Shown here piece by piece: positions 25,234 to 33,211 of a stretch of DNA of 64,000 nt (positions are counted from its first letter, which is position 1; every line of letters starts with the position of its first letter). The translations under genes and the position numbers were made by a program. The stretch is taken from the NCBI RefSeq assembly GCF_013283785.1, contig NZ_JABCPZ010000013.1, positions 1-64,000 of the forward strand, read 5' to 3'. The notes below the pieces were generated by a model, which made no database searches, was not told where the DNA came from, and worked only from the letters and a program-made list of their open reading frames with translations. The stretch comes from Nonomuraea antri. Lineage in GTDB: Bacteria > Actinomycetota > Actinomycetes > Streptosporangiales > Streptosporangiaceae.

Positions 25234-25388
25234 GAACGGACGGTCACCTCATCGAGTGTCACCACGGGTTCCAGGAGTGGGAACACGACATACCAGAGTA
25301 CGGCCCCCGCCGCGACGACCAGCACGGCGGCCGTCGCGAGCTTGGTGCGGGTGTCGCCGGGAAGCCTGCGCCAGAGCCAGCCGTACAT
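25230..25388 (-). CDS. 52-aa single-TM protein between sortase and trpG-like gene
   Basis: ATG 25388 to TGA 25230. Sequence begins MYGWLWRRLPGDTRTKLATA, continues with one helix (about 17-37) and ends LDEVTVRS. It starts one base after the sortase stop (TGACATG) and its stop overlaps the amidotransferase ATG, so all three are translationally linked. I do not recognise a named family. The N-terminal Arg-rich segment should face the cytoplasm and the acidic C-terminal tail the outside. Codon use (GC at third positions) supports coding. Confidence 0.75.
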   Translation of the reverse strand: MYGWLWRRLPGDTRTKLATAAVLVVAAGAVLWYVVFPLLEPVVTLDEVTVRS

Positions 25389-25389
25389 G

Positions 25390-26013
25390 TCATTCCATTC
25401 TGAGCTCGGTCTTCTTGAGCACGCCGTACACGATGAGCCGTTCGGCGGCGGAGTATTCGGGGTGGCAGGTGGACAGCGTGATGAACGCGCGCACGGGCCG
25501 GATGTCCGGCTTGCCGGGTACGGGGGCCAGGATCTCCACCTCGTCGGGCGTGACGATGTCCTGGGAGGTGACGCGGTAGGTGTAGCGGGCCTCGCGGGCC
25601 TCGATGATGATCTCGTCGTCGCGCCTGAGCCGGTCGATCTCGTTGAACGGGGCCGCGTAGGTGGTGCGGTGGCCGGAGAGCACGAAGTTGCCCACCTGGC
25701 CGGGCATGGCGCTGCCCGGGTAGTGCCCGGGGCCCTTCTTCAGGTGTTCGGCATCGACGCCTTCGACGACCGCGTACCGGTAGTCGCGGCCCAGCCTGGG
25801 GATGCGCAGCAGGGCCAGGGCCTTGCCGAGCTGTATCTTGGCCAGCTTGGCCGGCTCTTCGCCGGTCACCTTCGCGCTCAGCTCCCGCTGGAGTCGCACC
25901 TGCTGGCGCTGCGTGTAGGCGCCGGTCCCCCAGAGCAGGTAGGCGCAGAACATCATCATGATCAGGCCCGCGGTGATGCTCAGCTCCCCCACGGCCCGCA
26001 GCACGGCCCGCAC
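25390..26013 (-). CDS. Class E sortase
   Basis: About 207 aa. An N-terminal membrane helix (about 8-30) precedes the sortase fold: catalytic His in VLSGHRTTYAAPF, catalytic Cys in ITLSTCHPEY and the Arg in AAERLIVYG. Class E sortases of high-GC actinobacteria anchor LAXTG-type proteins such as chaplins to the wall. GTG 26013 is preferred to GTG 26022 because minus-strand TAGTGT lies seven bases before it. The next genes, a 52-aa membrane protein and TrpG-like amidotransferase, are coupled. Confidence 0.92.
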   Translation of the reverse strand: MRAVLRAVGELSITAGLIMMMFCAYLLWGTGAYTQRQQVRLQRELSAKVTGEEPAKLAKIQLGKALALLRIPRLGRDYRYAVVEGVDAEHLKKGPGHYPGSAMPGQVGNFVLSGHRTTYAAPFNEIDRLRRDDEIIIEAREARYTYRVTSQDIVTPDEVEILAPVPGKPDIRPVRAFITLSTCHPEYSAAERLIVYGVLKKTELRME

Positions 26014-26020
26014 CCGATCC

Positions 26021-26026
26021 ACACTA
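26021..26026 (-). promoter_or_regulatory. Leaderless-type -10 box for the sortase operon
   Basis: Minus-strand TAGTGT, seven bases (GGATCGG), GTG at 26013. Confidence 0.35.
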
Positions 26027-26158
26027 TTGCGCGATCGGCGGCCGGTTGGGGATCGCCATGTCGTGCGCGTGGCGACTATCCTGGGGCACGCTTCAACTAC
26101 GCTTAACGAAGAGCCTGTGGACGATCCGGAAGCCCAGGCCCTCAGCAGGAGTTATCCA

Positions 26159-26404
26159 GTGCCCAAGTCCAAGGCTCGCAAGAAGGCGGTTTACACCCCG
26201 CCGCAGAGGTCCCAGCAGGTCAAGGTCAGCCCGCGCTGGCTGGCGCCGACGATGGTCGTGTCGTGGATCATCGGCATCCTGTGGATCGCCGTGTACTACG
26301 TCGCGCCGCAAGCCAAATTCTTCAGCGACCTCCAGAACTGGAACCTGCTGATCGGGTTTGTATTCATCATCTTCGGTGTGGTGCTTTCCACCCGCTGGCG
26401 TTAG
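26159..26404 (+). CDS. crgA: CrgA cell-division protein
   Basis: 81 aa from GTG 26159, preceded by AGGAG. Basic N-terminus (VPKSKARKKAVYTPP), then two membrane helices (about 30-50 and 62-78) and a short Arg end (LSTRWR). CrgA recruits or restrains FtsZ, FtsI and related partners at the septum, and controls sporulation septation in Streptomyces. The position between sortase/trpG and the rhomboid gene matches conserved actinobacterial order. Divergent from the sortase. Confidence 0.94.
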   Translation: MPKSKARKKAVYTPPQRSQQVKVSPRWLAPTMVVSWIIGILWIAVYYVAPQAKFFSDLQNWNLLIGFVFIIFGVVLSTRWR

Positions 26405-26438
26405 TTCTTTCCACAGCCTTTTCCACACCCTGGGGAAG

Positions 26439-27323
26439 TCACCCCATCATGGGGATCATGCTGACTATCGCTGGGACGCGTACCAGTACGAGCACCACGA
26501 GCACGGCCAGCGTTCCAGCGATCGCCAGCCCCTGCCAGAGGGTCCTGTTGTTCCTGGGCGCGTAGGCCATCCCGGCCGCCAGCGCCGAGCCGACGATCAG
26601 GCCGCCGACGTGCCCGGTCCAGCTGATGCCCGGAAACACGAAGGTGAGCACCAGGTTCAGCACGATGATGACCGCGATGCCGCGCACATCCAGGTTCAGC
26701 CTGCGCCCCACCACGAACGCGGCTCCGAACATGCCGAAGACGGCCCCCGACGCGCCTACCGTGGGCTGGCCGATCGGATCCAGCCAGAGGCCGAGCACCG
26801 AGCCGCCGAGCGCGCTCAGCACGTAGAGCGCCAGGAAGCGCACGTGCCCATAGGCGCGCTCCAGGTACGGACCGACGAGGTAGATCGCGTAGCCGTTCAG
26901 CAGCAGGTGGATGATGCTGCCGTGCACCAGCGCGACGGTCAGCAGGCGGTGGTATTCGCCGAGCCCCGCCACTCCGGCCGGCCACATGGCCAGTTCCTTG
27001 ACGACGGCCTCGCTGCCTGTGGTCAGGAGCTGGGCGCCGTAGACCAGTGCGGTGACGACCAGCAGGCCCCAGGTCACGTACGTCTTCTGGACCACGCCGC
27101 CGCCGAACGGGCTCCTGGCCTGCCTGACCGTCCTGTTGCCCTCGGCCACGCACTCGGGGCACTGGAAGCCCACGGCGGCGTCACGCATGCAGTCAGGGCA
27201 GATCGGGCGCTCGCACCGCTGGCAGCGCACCCAGGTCTCCCTGTCGGGGTGCCGGTAGCAGGTGGGGACCGCCTGTTCTGGCTGCTCGGGCTGCGAGGGC
27301 GGGCTGGGCGGCTGGCTGGTCAT
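26439..27323 (-). CDS. Rhomboid-family intramembrane serine protease with N-terminal zinc finger
   Basis: 294 aa. N-terminal B-box-like zinc finger (about 20-60): CYRHPDRETWVRCQRCERP followed by CPDC and CPECV pairs. The rhomboid core of six helices carries the nucleophile Ser in GASGAVFGMFGAAF and the catalytic His in WTGHVGGLIVGSAL; the loop HGSIIHLLLNGYAIY holds the conserved HxxxN. It cleaves within membrane helices of unknown substrates. It shares this position with the rhomboid gene of many actinobacteria next to crgA and ppiA. Confidence 0.93.
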   Translation of the reverse strand: MTSQPPSPPSQPEQPEQAVPTCYRHPDRETWVRCQRCERPICPDCMRDAAVGFQCPECVAEGNRTVRQARSPFGGGVVQKTYVTWGLLVVTALVYGAQLLTTGSEAVVKELAMWPAGVAGLGEYHRLLTVALVHGSIIHLLLNGYAIYLVGPYLERAYGHVRFLALYVLSALGGSVLGLWLDPIGQPTVGASGAVFGMFGAAFVVGRRLNLDVRGIAVIIVLNLVLTFVFPGISWTGHVGGLIVGSALAAGMAYAPRNNRTLWQGLAIAGTLAVLVVLVLVRVPAIVSMIPMMG

Positions 27324-27405
27324 GACCGAAGCCTAAAGCGTGTCGGACCATGCCGCGTGTCGTGTGACCCCAGCCCGTCCCTCGCGGGAGCCCTGCGGGC
27401 CTGGA

Positions 27406-27942
27406 TCAGGCCTGCACGCGCTCGATCGTCACCGACTGCAGGACGACGTCCGCGGACGGGCGGTCGCGGCGGTCGGTGGGGACCTTGGCGATCGCGTCGA
27501 CGACCGCCTGGCCCTCGATGACCTCGCCGAAGATGGTGTGCTTGCCGTTGAGGTGCGGCGTCGGGACCACGGTGATGAAGAACTGCGAGCCGTTGGTGCC
27601 CTTGCCGAACCTGACGCCCGCGTTGGCCATGGCCAGCAGGTACGGGCGGTTGAAGTAGAGGTCCGGGTGGATCTCGTCGTCGAACTCGTAGCCGGGGCCA
27701 CCGACGCCCTGACCCAGCGGGTCGCCGCCCTGGATCATGAAGCCGGAGATCACCCGGTGGAAGATCGTGTTGTCGTAGTAGCGGTCGGTCCGCTTGTCAC
27801 CGTCGGCCGGGTGGGTCCATTCGCGGGTGCCCTCGGCGAGCTCCACGAAGTTCTTGACCGTCTTCGGCGCCTGGTTCGGGAAGAGTTCTACCTTGATATT
27901 GCCGTGATTCGTCTGCAGGTTTGCGATCAGCTTCTCAGCCAC
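27406..27942 (-). CDS. ppiA: Cyclophilin-type peptidyl-prolyl cis-trans isomerase
   Basis: 178 aa single cyclophilin domain. Active-site features: FHRVISGFMIQGGDPLGQG, the Gln/Phe set in GSQFFITVVPTPHLNGKHTIFG and AMANAG. No signal peptide, so cytoplasmic. The ppiA gene of M. tuberculosis (Rv0009) has the same neighbourhood. It starts at ATG 27942, with GGGGGGCAGCTGTCTCGTGGCT before it (weak ribosome binding site). Confidence 0.94.
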   Translation of the reverse strand: MAEKLIANLQTNHGNIKVELFPNQAPKTVKNFVELAEGTREWTHPADGDKRTDRYYDNTIFHRVISGFMIQGGDPLGQGVGGPGYEFDDEIHPDLYFNRPYLLAMANAGVRFGKGTNGSQFFITVVPTPHLNGKHTIFGEVIEGQAVVDAIAKVPTDRRDRPSADVVLQSVTIERVQA

Positions 27943-28100
27943 GAGACAGCTGCCCCCCTCTATGCACCGGGTTGGTTTTGTGATGTTTTGAGGACTATGG
28001 CCGTTGGGCCTTCAGGGCCATCCTCCCACGGCTCGCCATGATTGAGCCGCCTTGTCCAGGGAAGGTCAGGCTCGGGGCCCCAACGACAGGGGAGGTTGTC

Positions 28101-28601
28101 GTGTCCCTGACACTGAGAAGACGCCGCGTGGTCATCGATGTGCCCACCACGTGGATGGGCCGAATGAAGGCCCAGGCCGTGAAAACCGGTCGCCAGATCC
28201 AGCCGATGGCTGATCAGGCGCGGGTGGTCGCGAACCAGCGCATCGAGGATGCCCGCTACTGGGCGGCACCGCGGTTGGAGTCCACCGCACACATGTTCGA
28301 AGACCAGGTAGCCCCCAAGGTCAGCGCCATGCTGACCCAGGCGGCACGGAGGATCGACCCCAAGCCGACGCGTTCGCGCCGGTGGCCGGTCATGATTCTG
28401 CTGACCGGTCTCGCGGTGGGAACCGTCGGCTACATGTTCTATCGCCGCAATGCCCAGCAGTGGACCGAGCACATGAAGGACTCCGCCTCAGATGCATCAC
28501 GCTGGGTCAGCGAGAAGGCCGACAGGACCGCCGAGTCCACCGACCGGATGGCGGCCAGGGTGTCCGACCAGGCGGACGAGACGTCTCGCAAGTTTTCCTA
28601 G
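28101..28601 (+). CDS. Membrane-anchored protein with amphipathic helices (DUF5324-like)
   Basis: 166 aa from GTG 28101, preceded by GGGGAGG at good spacing. It has an N-terminal hydrophilic helix-rich half (VKTGRQIQPMADQARVVANQ; APRLESTAHMFEDQVAPKV), one membrane helix (about 97-116, RRWPVMILLTGLAVGTVGYM) and a C-terminal amphipathic stretch (DSASDASRWVSEKADRTAES). It resembles actinomycete proteins annotated DUF5324, found near ppiA; this is recalled and not computed. Function unknown; the amphipathic repeats recall LEA/apolipoprotein-like helices. Confidence 0.75.
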   Translation: MSLTLRRRRVVIDVPTTWMGRMKAQAVKTGRQIQPMADQARVVANQRIEDARYWAAPRLESTAHMFEDQVAPKVSAMLTQAARRIDPKPTRSRRWPVMILLTGLAVGTVGYMFYRRNAQQWTEHMKDSASDASRWVSEKADRTAESTDRMAARVSDQADETSRKFS

Positions 28602-28614
28602 TTCTCACCGCCGT

Positions 28615-28650
28615 GAACGCGCCCCCGAGCTTCGGCTCCGGGGCGCGTTC
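28615..28650 (+). terminator. Strong hairpin terminator after the DUF5324-like gene
   Basis: GAACGCGCCCC-c-GAGC, TTCG loop, GCTC-c-GGGGCGCGTTC: fifteen pairs with one C-C mismatch, 14 bases after the stop. Confidence 0.65.
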
Positions 28651-28667
28651 CACGTTCACGGCCATGG

Positions 28668-28696
28668 TTGACCTGTAACCAAGCGCTTGCTACAAC
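28668..28696 (+). promoter_or_regulatory. Promoter with palindromic operator, leaderless
   Basis: TTGACC (28668-28673), 17-base spacer, TACAAC (28691-28696), six bases, ATG at 28703. The spacer contains the perfect ten-base palindrome CAAGCGCTTG (28680-28689), ideally placed for a TetR-type repressor to block RNA polymerase. Confidence 0.65.
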
Positions 28697-28702
28697 CGCT
28701 GC

Positions 28703-29779
28703 ATGACGCTGTCACCCCTCGACGACTTCCCCGTGCACCAGACGGCCGAGGTCATGCGGCACCCGGTCACCTCCGACAGGAACTTCTACGACCGGTACTA
28801 CTTCAACTGCCACAAGGGCACCGACGACCTCATGCTGATCATGGGGCTCGGCCAGTATCCGAACCTCGGGGTCACCGACGCGTTCGCGCTGGTCAGGCAC
28901 CGTGATCTGCACCGGGTGGTACGGGCGTCGCGCGAGCTGGGCGGCGACCGGATGAACACCGGGATCGGCCCCTTCCGGGTGGAGGTCATCGAAGGGCTCA
29001 AGCGGCTGCGCGTGGTGCTCGAGCCGAATGAGCATGGCCTGGCCTTCGACCTCACCTGGGAGGGGACGATCCCGGCGACGCTCGAACCACGGCACTACGT
29101 GCGCTGGCAGGAGCGCGTCATGTTCGACTCGATGCGGCTGGCGCAGACCGGAAGCTGGTCGGGCACCATCGCGGTCGGGTCGGAGGAGATCGCGGTCACC
29201 CCGGACGAGTGGCTGGGCACTCGCGACAGGTCCTGGGGCGTGCGCCCGGTCGGCGAGCCCGAGCCGCCGGGCATCCAGGTCAAGAACGCCGGGACGTTCT
29301 ACTGGCTGTACGCGCCGATGCGCTTCGCCGACCACGCGATCCTGTGCATCGTCCAGGAGGACGAGCGGGGGCGGCGGGTGCTGGAGGAGGCGGTCAGGGT
29401 CTGGTCGGACGGCCGGGACGAGGAATACCTCGGCCGGCCCGAGTACCACCCGGTCTACGCGCCGGGCACCCGTGACGTGGTGTCGGCCACGATCACGTTC
29501 GCGCCGCCCGGTGGCAAGCCGTTCGACGTGCGGTGCACGCCGGTGCTGCCGGTGCACCTCATGGTGGGCACCGGGTACGGGCTGGAGCCCGAGTGGAAGC
29601 ACGGCATGTACCAGGGGCCCGGGCCGGTGGTGCAGGGCGTGACGTACCGGCTGCCCGACGACGCGGCCAGGATGTGGGGACTGGTCGACGCCGTCGGACG
29701 CTTCGAATACGACGGGCTCGTCGGCCACGGTCTCTACGAGTACTGGGCGCTGGGCCCGCATCCGTCGTTCCCCGAATGA
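28703..29779 (+). CDS. Conserved hypothetical protein, lipocalin-like (AttH/CrtC type?)
   Basis: 358 aa soluble protein starting at ATG 28703. Visible phrases: FYDRYYFNCHKGTDDLMLIM, WEGTIPATLEPRHYVRW, TRDRSWGVRPVGEPEPPG and a C-terminal GVTYRLPDDAARMWGL. The two-half beta-rich layout with an RDRSWGVR motif recalls AttH/CrtC-like lipocalin-fold proteins often linked to lipid or steroid metabolism; this is a tentative family inference. No neighbour explains it. Its own promoter carries a TetR-type palindrome, so it is probably induced by a ligand, possibly an acyl-CoA or sterol-like compound. Confidence 0.75.
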   Translation: MTLSPLDDFPVHQTAEVMRHPVTSDRNFYDRYYFNCHKGTDDLMLIMGLGQYPNLGVTDAFALVRHRDLHRVVRASRELGGDRMNTGIGPFRVEVIEGLKRLRVVLEPNEHGLAFDLTWEGTIPATLEPRHYVRWQERVMFDSMRLAQTGSWSGTIAVGSEEIAVTPDEWLGTRDRSWGVRPVGEPEPPGIQVKNAGTFYWLYAPMRFADHAILCIVQEDERGRRVLEEAVRVWSDGRDEEYLGRPEYHPVYAPGTRDVVSATITFAPPGGKPFDVRCTPVLPVHLMVGTGYGLEPEWKHGMYQGPGPVVQGVTYRLPDDAARMWGLVDAVGRFEYDGLVGHGLYEYWALGPHPSFPE

Positions 29780-29787
29780 TCACCCGT

Positions 29788-29823
29788 GGTCCCGCCGGCA
29801 CGCCCCGGTCGTGCGGCGGGACC
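29788..29823. terminator. Bidirectional terminator between convergent genes
   Basis: GGTCCCGCCGGCACG, seven-base loop, CGTGCGGCGGGACC, fourteen pairs with a single bulged base, nine bases after the stop of the rightward gene and seven from that of the leftward one. Confidence 0.6.
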
Positions 29824-29829
29824 TCCGCG

Positions 29830-30234
29830 TCATCCCGCCTTGCAGGCGATCGTGACGGCCTTGATCTCGCCGGCCGCGCCGTCCGGCAGGGTGAGGTCCA
29901 TCGGCGGGGCCGACGCGTCGTTCAGCGGCTGGGCGGGAACCGCGGGCTGGGCCGGCACCATCTCGGTGGCCTCGAAGGGCGCCCGCTCGACCGTCTCGTC
30001 CACCTTGACGTCGGGGTTCACGGTCGTCACCGTGCCCTCCTGGCCGGGCTGCGGCGCCGCGACCAGCTCGGCCGCCTTGATCGCCTTGAACTCGACGACC
30101 TTGCCGTCGGCGGTGGTGCAGGTGACCTTGGTCTCGTTCGCGGGCGGGGCGTCGTCGGCCAGGGCCGAGCCGCCGAGCACGGACAACGCGAGCACGCCGA
30201 CCGCGCCGAGCACCGCGAGACGTCGCTTGAACAT
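29830..30234 (-). CDS. Small secreted protein with signal peptide
   Basis: 134 aa. Signal peptide MFKRRLAVLGAVGVLALSVL with probable cleavage after ALA (SALADDAPP). The mature part (about 107 aa) has two cysteines (VTCTTADGK and IACKAG) flanking an Ala/Pro/Val-rich middle; these could form one disulfide. No known family. GAGGAG precedes the ATG. It is divergent from a two-component system with an inverted repeat between them, so it may be its target. Confidence 0.75.
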   Translation of the reverse strand: MFKRRLAVLGAVGVLALSVLGGSALADDAPPANETKVTCTTADGKVVEFKAIKAAELVAAPQPGQEGTVTTVNPDVKVDETVERAPFEATEMVPAQPAVPAQPLNDASAPPMDLTLPDGAAGEIKAVTIACKAG

Positions 30235-30289
30235 GGGATCTCCTCGTCGTAGAGCGAACGATCTGACGCTGCACAGGCTGGCCCGGCGT

Positions 30290-30330
30290 ACCTGAAGCGA
30301 GGCTGAACACAGCCGAAATGATCTTCAGGT
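30290..30330. promoter_or_regulatory. Inverted repeat between secreted protein and two-component system
   Basis: ACCTGAAG (30290-30297) and CTTCAGGT (30323-30330) are perfect eight-base inverted copies. The right copy continues as TTCAGGTTGGCTTTAGGT, a direct-repeat pattern typical of OmpR-type binding. It is a candidate autoregulatory site shared by the divergent genes. Confidence 0.5.
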
Positions 30331-30363
30331 TGGCTTTAGGTGCGCTGCGGCACCCTGGTCGGT

Positions 30364-31035
30364 GTGCGAGTGCTACTGGTTGAGGACGAACAACGGCTGG
30401 CCGACCTGATCAAAGGCGGGCTGACCGGCGAGGGGTTCGCGGTCGACGTGGCCTACGACGGGCGCGACGGGCTCTGGATGGCCACCGAGAACGCCTACGA
30501 CGTGATCGTCCTGGACGTGATGCTGCCGCGCATGAACGGCTACGCCATCTGCTCGCGGCTGCGCGAGGCCGGCGACTGGACGCCCATCATGATGCTCACC
30601 GCCAAGGACGGCGTCTACGACGAGGCCGAGGCACTCGACACCGGCGCGGACGACTACCTGGCCAAGCCGTTCTCGTACGTGGTGCTGCTGGCCCGCCTGC
30701 GGGCCCTGGTGCGGCGCGGCGGGCGGGAACGGCCGGTCTCGATCACGGTCGGTGACCTGGTCATCGACCCGGCCGGGCTGAGGTGCCGCAGGGGCGAGGT
30801 GGAGATCGCGTTGACGCCCAAGGAGTTCGCGGTGCTGCACGGGCTGGCCCGGCGGGCCGGCGAGGTGGTCTCCAAGAGCGACCTGCTGGCCCAGGCCTGG
30901 GACTTCTCCTACGACGGCGACCCGAACATCGTCGAGGTCTACATCAGCGCGCTGCGCAGGAAGATCGACGTCCCGTTCGGCCGGACGACGCTCGTCACGG
31001 TCCGCGGGGCCGGCTACCGGTTGGAGGCGGCGTGA
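30364..31035 (+). CDS. OmpR-family response regulator
   Basis: 223 aa from GTG 30364. Receiver domain with E7-D8-E9 acidic site, phospho-acceptor D51 (VIVLDVMLPRMNGY) and K in LAKPFSYVVLLARL; winged-helix domain with LTPKEFAVLHGLARRAGEVV, YDGDPNIVEVYISALRRKID and TVRGAGYRLEA. It is coupled by GTGA (31032-31035) to its sensor kinase. The type resembles regulators of cell-envelope stress systems, but the stimulus is not evident. Confidence 0.93.
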   Translation: MRVLLVEDEQRLADLIKGGLTGEGFAVDVAYDGRDGLWMATENAYDVIVLDVMLPRMNGYAICSRLREAGDWTPIMMLTAKDGVYDEAEALDTGADDYLAKPFSYVVLLARLRALVRRGGRERPVSITVGDLVIDPAGLRCRRGEVEIALTPKEFAVLHGLARRAGEVVSKSDLLAQAWDFSYDGDPNIVEVYISALRRKIDVPFGRTTLVTVRGAGYRLEAA

Positions 31036-32378
31036 ACGCGTGGCATGACGGACTCTCCTCGGTGCGACTGCGGGCCACGATCGCGGCGACGCTGGTGGTG
31101 GCCGCGGCCCTGGGCGTGGCGGCGCTGGTGCTGGTGGTGTCGCTGGGCGGCAGCCTGCGCGCCAGCGCCTACCAGGAGGCGGCCAGACGCGCGGTCGCCG
31201 CCGTGCCGCTCGCCGAGGCCGCCGAGGTGATCTCCACCACGCCGGACTCGGTGGACCTCACCGGGCAGCTCGCGGTCGCCGAGACCATCACGGTCGCCCC
31301 GATGCGGGTCGGCCTGGTGCAGTTGAAGGAGGCCGAGCCGGTCTCCGACCCGGACGTCCGGGTGACCAGCGCGCAGCCCGCCGCGGCCGTCGAGTGGGCC
31401 CCGACCGGCGACTACGCGGTCGCGGGCCTGCCCGTCACCACCGCCGCGGGCAAGCACGGCATGCTGGTGGCCAGGGCCTCGCTGGCCACCGCCGAGGACG
31501 CGCTGCGCACGCTCAACGGCGCGCTGCTGCCAGGCGTGCCCGCGTTGCTGCTGGTCGTGGCCGCCATGACGTGGCTCTCGGTGGGACGCGCGCTGGCCCC
31601 GGTGGCCGCGATCAGGGCCAAGGTCGCCGACATCACCGCGCGTGACCTGCATCAGCGCGTGCCCGTACCGCGCTCGAAGGACGAGATCGCGGCACTGGCC
31701 ACGACCGTGAACAGCACGCTGGACCGGCTGGAGACGGCGGTGGAGACGCACAAACGGTTCGTCGCCGACGCCGCGCACGAGCTGCGCAGCCCGATCGCCA
31801 CCCTGCGGGCCCGGCTGGAGCTGGCCGCGCCGAGCGAGCTGACCGCCGAGGCGCTGGCCGACGTCGAACGCCTGCAGTCCCTGGCCGCCGACCTGCTGAT
31901 GCTGGCCAAGCTCGACGCGGGCGAGCCGCTGCGCACCGCCGAGCTGGACCTGGGCCAGGTGGCCGCCGAGCAGTCGCTGCGCGCGGATCGGCGTCCCGAG
32001 GTGCGTCTGGAGCTCGACGTCGAGCCCGACGTGGTGGTCGACGGCTCGCGCGCGCACCTCGACCGGCTGGTGACCAACCTGGCCGACAACGCGGTGCGGC
32101 ACGCCGCAACGACGGTCGAGGTGCGGGTCCGCGCCGAGGACGGCCAGGCGGTGCTGGAGGTGCGTGACGACGGCCCCGGCATCCCGGCCGAGCACCGCGA
32201 GTCCGTGTTCGACCGCTTCACCAGGCTGGATGAGGCCCGCGCCAGGGACGCCGGCGGCGCCGGGCTCGGCCTGCCGATCGCCAGGGACATCGCCACGCTG
32301 CACGGCGGCACGCTCACCTACGCCGGCGGCGCCTTCGTCGCCCGTTTCCCGTTGAAGGGCGCGGTGGGAGCCGGGTAG
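31032..32378 (+). CDS. HAMP-containing sensor histidine kinase
   Basis: 448 aa from GTG 31032, overlapping the regulator stop. Helix 1 (about 17-42), an extracytoplasmic sensor of about 115 residues, helix 2 (about 165-185), HAMP (VGRALAPVAAIRAKVADITA), HisKA with H249 in ADAAHELRSPIATL, and HATPase with N-box NLADNAVRHA, G1 RDDGPGIPAEH and G2 GGAGLGLPIARDIA. It phosphorylates the adjacent regulator. The sensor domain has no recognised family. Confidence 0.92.
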   Translation: MNAWHDGLSSVRLRATIAATLVVAAALGVAALVLVVSLGGSLRASAYQEAARRAVAAVPLAEAAEVISTTPDSVDLTGQLAVAETITVAPMRVGLVQLKEAEPVSDPDVRVTSAQPAAAVEWAPTGDYAVAGLPVTTAAGKHGMLVARASLATAEDALRTLNGALLPGVPALLLVVAAMTWLSVGRALAPVAAIRAKVADITARDLHQRVPVPRSKDEIAALATTVNSTLDRLETAVETHKRFVADAAHELRSPIATLRARLELAAPSELTAEALADVERLQSLAADLLMLAKLDAGEPLRTAELDLGQVAAEQSLRADRRPEVRLELDVEPDVVVDGSRAHLDRLVTNLADNAVRHAATTVEVRVRAEDGQAVLEVRDDGPGIPAEHRESVFDRFTRLDEARARDAGGAGLGLPIARDIATLHGGTLTYAGGAFVARFPLKGAVGAG

Positions 32379-32383
32379 CGGGG

Positions 32384-33181
32384 TCAGGCGTCGAGTTGCA
32401 TGAAGGCGCGTTCGATGGCCTGCCGCGTCACGTCCTCCTCGTAGGGGAAGCGGCCGATCAGGTCGCGCAGACCGGCCACGTGCGCGTGCCTGGCCAGCTC
32501 GGCCACCAGGTCGAGCTCGGCGTGCTGCCGCTCCACGAACGCGCGGTCCACCACCGCGCCGTGCCCGGGGACGAACACCGGCTCGGGCAGCGCGGCCAGC
32601 ATCGCCGCGACCGTGCCCGGCCAGTCGAGCGGGTAGGAGTCGCCGAACGCCGGCGGCGCGCCCTCCTCGACCAGGTCGCCCGCGAACACCACCCCGGCGT
32701 CCGGCACGTGCACGACGATGTCGTTGCTGCTGTGCCCGAGCCCGAAATGCCGCAGGTGGACGATTCTGCCGCCGATGTCGAGCGTGGCCGAGCCGGTGAA
32801 CGTGTGGTCGGGCGCGACGAGCCGCACCTCTTCGATCTCCGCGCGCCGCTCCTCAGGCAGCCGGGCGATGACGCCGGCCCGGTGGCTCTCGCCGTCGCGT
32901 TCGATCTCCTCGGCGCACCTGACGTGGCCCCAGATCTCGGCCGGGAGGAAGAGCGCGTTGCCGAAGTAGTGGTCGAAGTGGGCGTGGCTGTTGACGACCG
33001 TCCACGGGTTGCCGGTGATCGTCCTGATCGCGTCGACGAGGTCGGCGGCCTCCCGGTGCGAGACGCGCGTGTCGAGCACCAGGCAGTGATCGTCGCCCAC
33101 GACCAGGCCCACGTTCATGTCGAAGGACCGGTGACGTCGGACGTACACGCGGTCACCGATCTCCTGCCACCGTTCCCCCAT
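32384..33181 (-). CDS. Metallo-beta-lactamase-fold hydrolase
   Basis: 265 aa. Zinc-binding set: VVNSHAHFDHYFGN (HxHxDH variant), HFGLGHSSNDIVV, AGDLVEEGAPP and VPGHGAVVDR. The fold covers lactamases, glyoxalase II-like and quorum-quenching hydrolases; the substrate cannot be named. ATG 33181 is preferred over the longer frame, which would cover the divergent VOC gene. Minus-strand TATGCT lies eight bases upstream. Confidence 0.9.
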   Translation of the reverse strand: MGERWQEIGDRVYVRRHRSFDMNVGLVVGDDHCLVLDTRVSHREAADLVDAIRTITGNPWTVVNSHAHFDHYFGNALFLPAEIWGHVRCAEEIERDGESHRAGVIARLPEERRAEIEEVRLVAPDHTFTGSATLDIGGRIVHLRHFGLGHSSNDIVVHVPDAGVVFAGDLVEEGAPPAFGDSYPLDWPGTVAAMLAALPEPVFVPGHGAVVDRAFVERQHAELDLVAELARHAHVAGLRDLIGRFPYEEDVTRQAIERAFMQLDA

Positions 33182-33189
33182 GCCGGAGA

Positions 33190-33205
33190 AGCATACTTTT
33201 ATGAT
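33190..33205. promoter_or_regulatory. Back-to-back -10 boxes of the MBL and VOC genes
   Basis: Minus-strand TATGCT (33195-33190) faces the MBL gene and plus-strand TATGAT (33200-33205) faces the VOC gene, with six bases from TATGAT to ATG 33212. The two are four bases apart, so both promoters cannot be fully occupied together. Confidence 0.5.
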
Positions 33206-33211
33206 CAGTGC

